Positions 56,220 through 64,000 of a DNA stretch of 64,000 nucleotides are shown here, piece after piece. Source of the DNA: Telopea speciosissima. Taxonomy: Eukaryota; Streptophyta; Magnoliopsida; Proteales; Proteaceae. Under the pieces are notes generated by a model, which was given only the letters and a program-made list of their open reading frames with translations, was not told the DNA's origin and made no database searches. The position numbers were made by a program, and so were the translations under genes. Position 1 is the stretch's first letter. Every line of letters begins with the position of its first letter. The stretch is taken from contig NC_057919.1 of assembly GCF_018873765.1 (NCBI RefSeq), positions 20,128,698 to 20,192,697 of the forward strand. Reading direction: 5' to 3'.

Positions 56220-57150
56220 GGTAACAGTCAACAATTGTTTTTTTTTCTGTGTGGGTTTTTTCGAAGAGTCCGGCTCAGGTTCACCTGGATGGTGTTTCAG
56301 GCATGAACATGAGCAGAGTCCTTCCTCTAAGAGCATTGTAAGAAAAAATCTGCACACTACAACCAATGAGAAGTTGGAAAATGGGAGTTTTTATCCTCTC
56401 AATTACACTGCCCGTACTTGACGTCAAGTACATCTAATAGAGGGAGCTGAACCCCACCTCGGGAAGTGTGTTCGGGCAGGGGGTAGGATAGTCATTTCTG
56501 CCTCCTCTGTTAGATGTACTTGACATCAAGTACGGGCAATGTAATTGAGAGGATAAAGATCCGGAAAATGGTAACTGAATAGTATAAAGAAATATCGTAG
56601 GGCTCCACTATTTATTATATGAAAAAGATGTAAAGGTATCTTGTAAAGGGTAGTGTTGCAATCTTTTTTTCTTTTCTTACGAAAATAAAATTGTGGAAAT
56701 GGTTTTTGCCGGGGAGCATGGCAGCTGTGCTCAAACACATAGGAGGTGAAATGACCCTAATGTTAATGCTTTCACGTGCGCTCCCATTAATCCTGTGTGC
56801 TCTCTACGAGAAACACTTTCCCATACAATTAAGAACATGAAAACAAAAATCCATAACATCACCTTCTCCTCCGTAGCATGCACTATGAGTCAAATACTTA
56901 ACCAAATGTACAGACTCTTAAGATTGACACTTACGTATACAAGAGTTAAAATGTTTAAATAAAAAGTAGGCTAAAATGTAGCAGCCCTTGAACGTTGAGA
57001 ACTTAGCAGTTGAACATTTAATATGAGTCGTTGATCTAGTAACACTTAATATGAACCGTTCATGGTTGCAACCGATTACTTGATGTTTTGGTAATTCTCT
57101 TCCACCGTTTGTTTGGATGAACCTTAACGATGCGTTTGGTAATTCTCTAT
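56220..57150. repeat. 3' flank of UGT-E
   Basis: 56220-56730 copies 40516-41010 behind UGT-D. 56770-57150 is an inverted copy of 24950-25320 behind UGT-C (AGAAACACTTTCCC, CCATAACATCACCTTCTCCT, CCAAACACATCC-type text). This ties the three units together. No gene. Confidence 0.65.
56391..56556. repeat. TTATC...GATAA hairpin element, copy 4
   Basis: Counterpart of copy 3 in the duplicated unit, 166 bp, with one mismatch in a palindrome of the right arm (GTACTTGACATCAAGTAC). Starts 172 bases after the ancestral UGT-E stop. Confidence 0.65.
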
Positions 57151-58373
57151 GAGAACAGTTTTTCTGTTCTTTTGTGTTGCAGGGAAGAAAATATCATCCA
57201 AATTGCATTTGGCAATCCGGTCTGTTTTTCTGTTCCCCCAGAATGGACCGGATGAAAATTGCGCCCAGAAACAGGTTTTTCAAAATACCTCAAAGGTGTT
57301 TTTGAGCAAAATGACCGAAGGCATATCTCTCATGCCACTGTTGAACCTCAACACTTTGAAGACCATTGTTCAACATAATTGCGGAGAACATCATCTGCCT
57401 AGGGTTCAAATCGCACATCCTACACTGCTTTCAGAGAATCATACTACAGGAGGAGTGTAAGAAGTGTAATCATCGTCTTCCTTCATCTTCCTCTCTCACG
57501 ACATTGTTCAAAGCTTCCTTGTTGGAACAATAAGCGGAAAGTAGTAGTTCTACAAAGAATCTAAACATTGCCTCTGAGATTGTGAGAGGTCGCATAATAC
57601 TGGCAATGTGACTATCAATATTTTTCATAAGCCTTGTTTGTTTAGAGGGGAGGGTGGGGTGGGAGAATTATGGGATTACTGACAGGTGGGTCCCATGTGT
57701 TTGGAAAAATATAGACCTGATGGATTATTATAGCATTCCACGAGAAATTTGCAAAATCCCATATATTTTGTGGGACTTTATAAAGGCAAAGGGTGGGATT
57801 GTAAGATTGTTATGGGATTTGCCATATCATGTCAATAGACAATGGTAATGATTATGTTTCTTCCATTTTTTCAATATTCCCACCCCCTTGCAAACAAACT
57901 GCCTAGGGTGGGATTGTTGCAATGCCATGTCAGAATTTTACCAAAAGTTTCCTACCCTTTGCAATTGAACTTGTAGAATTTTTGTCTTGGAGAGCTCTAT
58001 GCATAATCAATGAGAAAAGAGGTGGATTGTAGCCTTCACCTATGCCGAAATCACAAAAATCCACAGGATTATTTTAGTCATTTTTTTCAGTGATTCGGCA
58101 CGTTAGCGACGATTTATGAGTATCTGGGACTAAGTGGCAGCATAAGAAAACTCAATCCATTGTTGTACAATGCTTGGCACCCTTGGGTCAAGGCCAGATG
58201 CATCGAAAATTCTGATTTCACAAAGGTTCCGCATCCTAAGCTCCCATTGGATTGGCATGGGAGATTCATCAGATTTTATTACCCATATCTTTATATACAA
58301 ACAGCCATCAATATAGGTTCCTGAGCTTGGAAAAGCAAAAACTTTTTTTTTGATGATAGAAAAAAAAAAAGGG
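57151..58373. other. Repeat-derived spacer
   Basis: 57625-57910 looks like a hAT-type MITE: TTTGTTTAGAGGGGAGGGTG and GGGTGGGA at the left, TCCCACCCCCTTGCAAACAA at the right. The 103-codon frame at 57149-57460 has no motif. 58230-58330 begins the UGT-F upstream homology (CTCCCATTGGATTGGCATGG, as at 38150). Confidence 0.4.
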
Positions 58374-58500
58374 AGAATGTTCTTTGTGCCGAGGGCGCAG
58401 GCTGCGCCCAGACATATGGAAGTGGGCGCAATGACCACCCTGCCCCCCTAAGTGGCAAGCTCATGTGTTTGGGTGCACTTGCGTGCAACACAGAGAACAT
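58374..58500. repeat. MITE of the ATGTTCT family
   Basis: 127 bp; left AGAATGTTCTTTGTGCCGAG, right (reversed) ATGTTCTCTGTGTTGCACGC, with GGGCGCAATGACCACCCTGC in the centre. Relatives lie at 17514-17647 and 22345-22665. It sits within the UGT-F upstream region. Confidence 0.6.
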
Positions 58501-59697
58501 GAGCCCCAAAAAAAATTATGGGTTACCATATTAGAAGTGCAAGTCCGAGAGTCAAACACCACAATAAAAGATTCCTAATTGAATAAGACATTTCGACGAG
58601 GTACAAAGCCATTGAACTGCAGGGCGTTCATTACATTACCGAAAAGTGACTCTAGATCCTCTACCCATGTGGGGTGGTGCCCATGTAGGGTACCACCCCA
58701 CATGGTGAGAGCCATGCAGCTAAGGGTGTCAAAACCTAGCCCGAACCATTAAAAATGATCGAAAAAAACCTGGATCGAACCGAATCAATCCTTCAATCCT
58801 TATTGGATTGGTTTTGGACTAGGGTATGACGGTACCAATTGGAAAACAGGACCACATCGGATCGACCAACAACTAATCGAAAACAAAACCGAATGAAACA
58901 GATAAAAAATCAATAAATATAAAGTATGAATAATTGAATTATTTTCAATATTAGTGAGAAAAGTTATGGTTGTAAGGGGAATTGTTACAAATCAATTAGT
59001 ATGAGGTTATGAAAATATGGAAATTGATTTGTAACATTGCTTCTTCCATTGATCTCCTTTTTAAGTGTGGAGTTAATGAAATATTTTACGTAGTTGAAAA
59101 CAGAAAGAGAATAAAATAGGCACAAACTGAACCCATCCCGTTTAAAAAAAACTCGATACTGAATCAAATCTAAACCGCTATAAACCCGTTATCATAAATC
59201 AAAACCGACACTAATTCAAATTGCACCAAAACCGAAAACAAAAATTCCTTATTGGATCAGTTTCGGTTTCCCTAAAAGCCACATTGAAACCCAAAAAAAT
59301 TGATCCGAACCTACCGATTAACACCCGTACATGCACCCAAGTGGATTCTTCACCTCATGTGGGTAGATGATCCAAACTCCCCAAAAGTGGAGTAATACAT
59401 GAGAATGACATGTCATGTATTCTGCCACCAAAAAGAAATGCAAACAAATGAGAAAGAGTATTAACAATAATCCCACATTGGAAAAGCTACTTCATCGAAT
59501 CAGCTTTTGAGTAGGGTAACAACACCTAGAAGGTAAACCTTGTAAGAGAGTAGATCCAACTAAGATTCCAAATTACAATTTGCAGACTTTATAAACTATG
59601 AAGCCCCTTGGTAATGTTTACAACACAAAACCCAATCTCGATTTCCCAGTTCTTTCTTTCTCAATTATACTTCAGCCCAACCTAATCAAACCCCCCA
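58501..59697. repeat. UGT-F upstream region
   Basis: Shares text with the UGT-D upstream region (CACTTCATTTATCAAAACA-type blocks, CATGTGGGGTG.CACC, ACTTTATAAACTATGAAG at 59587) but is interrupted at 58720-59330 by a repeat rich in AACCGAA words. TATAAA is at 59590-59595, 103 bases before the ATG. Confidence 0.5.
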
Positions 59698-60174
59698 ATG
59701 GGTTCTGAAACTCATAAACAACTTCACGCCTTCTTCTTCCCATTCATGGCTCAGGGCCACTTGATCCCAATGATAGACATCGCCAGGCTATTTGCAAGCC
59801 GTAGTGTGAAGGTGACTCTACTCACCACTCCCTGTAACGCATGTCTCTACTCCAACATCATTGATCGTGATGCACAATTGGGTCTCGACATCTCTGTTCA
59901 ACTCATCCCATTCCCTTCAGTCGAGGCTGTATTACCAGAAGGATGCGAGAACCTTCGTTCTATAACTTCCCTTTCCTTGTCCAACAACTTTTTCAAGGCT
60001 CTAGTCTTGCCCCAACGACCCTTTGAGGAACTTGTTCACGAACAACACCCTGACTGCATCATAGCTGACATGTTCTTCCCCTGGGCTACTAAGCTTGGAA
60101 TTCAAAGGTTTGTCTTTCTTGTGTTCAGTTTGTTTTCCCTCTGTCACGGGATGTAGCTTCTACAAGTTGGAGTC
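59698..60174 (+). pseudogene. UGT-F: truncated UGT73-type copy
   Basis: Starts MGSETHKQLH and follows UGT-D for about 145 codons, with both catalytic His (MAQGH) and Asp (IIADMFFPW) but a loss of four residues after FFPWAT. The frame ends at 60156. Immediately after, 60154-60174 reads AGCTTCTACAAGTTGGAGTC, matching the SFYELE segment some 80 codons further on in intact copies, so an internal deletion removed about 240 bases; all sequence past that point is unrelated. No donor domain remains. Confidence 0.9.
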
Positions 60175-60691
60175 ATAGGGGAGAAGAGAGACGGACTCAT
60201 AGGAGTACTGGTGTTGGCCACACTCCCGGACAATTCTTTTTCCCTTAAAAAAGAGGGACTGATAACTTTTTTTGGTAAACGACTGAGAACGCCGTTATCA
60301 GGCTACGCCAGTGTCTCAAGCAACCATCTATTATAAGTGATCGGCTAACCAAATGTCAAAAAGGGTGGTAATTTATCACAAAGCCTCCAGAACCAGTATG
60401 TTTTCTCATTCTTTGTCCAAAATGAGAAAAATAAGATAATAAGGGAATCTTACAAGCGATAATTAAAGCATGAAAATCTTGAATAACAAGGCATAAAGTG
60501 TCCTTACCGCTGAAAATATTAATTAAGTACTTCTGGTATTCAAATTCGTATATTGTCATATTAAGACCATTCATTACAAACTAAAGTTCTTCCATACCAG
60601 ACAAGAATCTACCATGCAGCCTACACATACTACACAAAGAGCAACTGGCAAATGCAACAATGATTTCCACAACAGGAGGTCAGGTATGGCA
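60175..60691. other. Spacer and probable SCE1 3' UTR
   Basis: 60540-60691 would be the 3' UTR of the minus-strand SCE1 gene. The rest has no recognised feature; GGACTCATAGGAGTACTGG and GGCCACACTCCCGGACAATT at 60190-60235 resemble a fragment near 5860-5900. Confidence 0.4.
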
Positions 60692-61380
60692 TTAGACAAG
60701 AGGTGGGTATTGCTTAGCTTGTTGTCTAACCCTTCTCTTGTACTCCACTGGCTCCTGCAAATCATGATCTCAATGATCAGAAGTAGAATCCTTATCCCCA
60801 AAAAAAATCAGAAGTAAAATAAGGGGCAACAATGAAATAAATTCCTAGCGCCTCTCTGTGTCCCTCTCTCTCCTCCACAGTAGGGGGCAAATATGCTACT
60901 TCATAGGAGGGAGGAGAGAGATAGAACATGGAGATGCTAGCTTATGCTGCGCAGCTTGGCAGTGTTCTTTTTCCCATAATATAACCCATACAAATATAAT
61001 AAAGATTCACGGGCAGGGCTGAATACCTGGATGAAGAGGTGATATCCATCTGTCTGGGCAGGATCAGTAGGGTTTGGCTGGTCCAGCAAATCCTGTATGC
61101 CAACAAGAATTTGCTTCACCGTGATAGCTGGTCTCCAACCCTAGACATAATAAAAACAACTTAATCCCATCATATACATCAAACAGCAGCAGCAGGTGGA
61201 TGTCCAACATCAGTGTTGGGTACTTACACTATCCTCATTGAGAATCGATAAACAAACAGTTCCAGAAGGGTAAACATTAGGGTGGAAGAAACCCTGAGGG
61301 AACTTGCACTTGGGTGGCTTGCTAGGGTAGTCCTCACTGAAGTGGAGAGCAATTGGAAAGTAACCACCTTCCCAGTCAGT
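60692..61380 (-). CDS. SCE1: SUMO-conjugating enzyme SCE1 (UBC9), last three exons
   Basis: E2 enzyme that carries SUMO as a thioester and passes it to target lysines, mainly in the nucleus. Exons on the minus strand: 61380-61228 (51 codons, TDWEGGYFP to LNEDS), 61140-61027 (38 codons, GWRPAITV to YHLFIQ), 60754-60692 (20 codons and stop, EPVEYKRR to [10 protein letters not shown]). All junctions are GT-AG and in phase 0. The catalytic Cys lies in [18 protein letters not shown], and the sequence follows plant SCE1 closely. The first about 50 residues (MSGGIARGRLAEERK-type start) were not found up to 64000, so either intron 2 exceeds 2.6 kb or the copy is truncated. What is present has no lesion. 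Confidence 0.92.
60845..60941. repeat. Small hairpin element in an SCE1 intron
   Basis: CTAGCGCCTCTCTGTGTCCC and CTCTCTCTCCTCC at the left pair with the reversed right end GCTAGCATCTCCATGTTCTA, TCTCTCTCCTCC. About 97 bp, inside the intron 60755-61026. Confidence 0.5.
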
Positions 61381-64000
61381 CTGCACCAGAAGACAGCAGA
61401 TGTATGAAATTTGTTGACGCCACATGAAATACATTACAAAAGTAAAGGCAACCAGATCGAGAAAATTTGTTGCTCCCCTGCTTTTTGCTCCCATCAAATG
61501 TAAAATAATGTAGTCCTCCTTTCAATTCCTATATGTTTCATCTTGAAGATGCAAAAAAGTGACAGTATTTATAGGTGCCAACTATAATGTGTTTCCTGAA
61601 AATTGTCTCAAATCCTTTAGATACTCCCTTGTATATATCCTGTACCAAACTAATCCTTCCCCTCCACCCACTCCCCCCCCCCCCCCACCAAAAGAAGAAG
61701 GGAAAATAAAAATGGGAGCAAAAAATTCTCATACAACAAAAAGGCATCGAGAAAAGTGCCTGTGCTAATGCATCTCCACCAGTATGCTCAATTTCCCTAC
61801 CTATTCATAAAAGCTTTCTTTAAAGACAAAGGCTGCTAAGTGCTAAGCAAGGTCAGATACTTCAGATCAAGAATCTCCAATCGTAGAAAATCCTAAGGTT
61901 AGCAAACTTCTTTTGAACTTGTAATACATCAGTTCATAACATGGAATTTCTCCAGCAAGGCTTCTCACAAGGTCAGTAGTGTTCCCCCCCCCCCCCCTTC
62001 TTCATCGTCCTCCTCCTCTTCTTCCTTGCTGGGGTTGCTGCCATGCTTCTTCTTCTTCCTCTTCTCTGGCGAGGCTTCTTGTACGTTACCACTGCAATTT
62101 TTTTTTCTTTATTTTCCATTAACTGCTAAACTTTTCTAAAAATAATCTTCTTATTATTTCCTCTTTTCCTTATTTCTTCTTCAATTTTTCTTTACTCCCA
62201 TCCTCCATGATGTTAATTCGATAAGGGTTAAGAGTTGAAATTTGAGAAGGTAACCGGACACACTATACTATTCTGGAAGTTTGTTAATGCGTATACTACT
62301 ATACTTTACATCACGAATCACTTTGAGGTAATGAAATTGAGTGGATTTTATCCTTGAGGGCATAATTTCTAATTCTTATTTAAGTTGTTTAGCTATTAAT
62401 TGAATGTTCTGCTTGCTTTCCATTACTAAATTATGTGTAGAGTAGGGTATTTTAATACGTCATTGCCTACCAACCTATGGTCCGAATTAAAACTCATCTT
62501 TGGACTTTGTTTTTGCAAAATCTGATAGTGTCATTGTGTTTAAATGACCTAAAATAGGCTCAATACCAAGTTTCAGACCCAAACTAGGTCTACAACCCAC
62601 CGAGTTGAGGCTTCGAGTCAGAAAAAAAAATGCACCAACTTGGCGAGATCTCGACTCGACTCTGTTTTTCCAAGGGCCAAGTTGGTACCAAGACCCTAGT
62701 TTTAGTACCTTGGCATCAACCTCTAGAGCCAATGTGTACTTAACATAGCTCTAGATAGGCAAAGGACCTACTAGAGGCCAAATATCCAGGATCTAATGAT
62801 AAAGGAGCCAAGGGGCTGCTGGTTCTGCAGTTGCAGTAGGGCAGAATTGAAGTTTAGGTCAATTTCTAGGGTTTAGGCTAGAATAATAGGTGAGTGTGAT
62901 AAATGATAAAGCTAGCCAGGTCTAGGGGAAGCTAATGGTATAGGTTTGATGTTGTTTGGGTAAGAAAACAAAAATCAGCAAATTAGGGTTAGGGTTTCGG
63001 GTTTTGGGAATTAGGAAAAGAGTTGGATTTAGGGTTTGGACTAGGGCTTCTAGCCGAGTGTTAGAGGCAACAACTCAACAAGGGGAGGGTTCGGCTGTGA
63101 TATGATGTAATTCTGATGAATGCTTAGGTCTAGGAAGCTTTTGGGGTTTTTAGGGTTTTACTAGAGGAGAGGGGGATTAGGGTTTCAATGATAATTAGGG
63201 GCAGCAACTTAGGATCAAGTGAAGGGCATGCTAAGGGGAAGCTATGATCCAAATATGAGGGAGTTCTGATGAAGGATTGATGCTGGACAGAGTTAAGGGT
63301 GTTTAGGGTTTATGGAACTCAAATAAAAATAAAGGGGAATCGAATGGGGAAGGGAATAGAGGATTAGAAATAGACGTTGGATGTCAATCTGCAGCAGACT
63401 CCTCTGGTAACAAGATTGAGCATTGGAGAAGGATGGAACCACCTTCAATGGAGATCCTTCCGATCGTCTCGATGCAAGGGGTCGTAGGAGATCCACCTAG
63501 CCTTTCCACCTTAATAGAACCACAAGGATGCAACACTCTCAAGGAGCAACAACAACAACAATGGCGGCAGCCCAAATTCTGTTTTTTTTTTAATTAATCA
63601 ACTTTGGGGGAGCCTCCCACGAAATTTAATATTTATAATAAAAGGCCAATGGCCAAAAATCCTACTCTAAGCAAAACACTCCCTCACTAAATCGTGGAGG
63701 GGTGGGGATTTAATAAAACAACTTACAACTTAAAATAAAGAGACCTAATTGTCCCTAAAATAATAAAAGACTTAATTAAATCACTTAAATTGAACCATGG
63801 TTTGAACGGGTCCAATTTAAGTATAAATAAACAGAAGTAAAAACAAAGTATGGAAAATACTTAAATGCAAACCTAAGCTACGGCTCCCAACCTAATTTGG
63901 TGCTGCATCAGTACTATACATGTCGTGGTAGGAGGGATGTTATTGAAGAGTCATCAGGATCAGATGAAAGAGACATGGAAGAGAAAGATGAGGATGACGA
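61381..64000. other. Probable SCE1 intron or flank; no certain gene
   Basis: Low-complexity C tracts lie at 61672-61687 and 61984-61998. On the minus strand 62090-62000 encodes an exon-like Lys-then-Glu/Asp run (SPEKRKKKKHGSNPSKEEEEEDDEE), similar to tails of nucleolar proteins, but no splice sites frame it convincingly. 63000-63600 is GGGTTTAGGG-rich repeat-like text. At the right edge, 63920-64000 plus, an open stretch GRRDVIEESSGSDERDMEEK is cut by the window end and could be the start of another exon. Confidence 0.3.

Noticed and set aside
61381-61497. Upstream extension of the SCE1 exon (MMGAKSRG...)
   Set aside because: An acceptor AG stands directly before TDWEGG, and the extension is unlike any SCE1.

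Overview
This is a piece of a flowering-plant nuclear genome: AT-rich, full of short inverted-repeat transposons and LTR retrotransposons, with intron-containing plant genes at its edges (an RRM protein exon on the left, the SUMO-conjugating enzyme SCE1 on the right). The species cannot be fixed from the sequence; nothing in it looks grass-like. The core is a tandem family of six intronless UGT73-type UDP-glycosyltransferase copies, here called UGT-A to UGT-F.

Layout. 0.9-1.2 kb: decayed first exon of an RRM RNA-binding protein (minus). 1.8-3.4 kb: Mutator-like long-TIR element. 3.4-23.2 kb: two copies of one duplication unit. UGT-A (6256-7722) and UGT-B (15679-17127) are both intact; the B unit is swollen by insertions, including a 1.36-kb inverted-repeat element about 90 bp from the UGT-B TATA box and a 4.4-kb Mutator-like element that carries a second one inside it. 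25.9-27.4 kb: UGT-C (minus), broken by a 5-nt deletion. 28.26-34.45 kb: a 6.2-kb Copia element (minus) with 849-bp LTRs and a perfect CACCA target duplication. 36.6-41.0 kb: unit with UGT-D (39070-40515), full length but with glycine in place of the catalytic aspartate. 41.0-56.7 kb: near-copy of the UGT-D unit holding UGT-E, which lost its TATA region, is split by an 11.2-kb Gypsy (Tat-lineage) element and has a late stop codon. 59.7-60.2 kb: UGT-F, a truncated 5' remnant. 60.7-61.4 kb: the last three exons of SCE1 (minus).

Function. UGT-A and UGT-B have the expected catalytic His and Asp and a 44-residue PSPG donor box ending in Gln, so they are probably active cytosolic glucosyltransferases acting on small phenolics or terpenoids; the acceptor cannot be read from sequence. 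The other four copies show stages of decay: active-site loss, frameshift, promoter loss plus transposon insertion, and truncation. The donor-binding half is much more alike between the A/B and C/D/E groups than the acceptor half, which suggests gene conversion. The two LTR elements have LTRs that differ by about 4-5% by eye, so they are of similar, fairly recent age; both have broken coding regions. The Gypsy element carries an antisense, apparently spliced gene and two unusual repeat arrays, which are the least ordinary things in the window.
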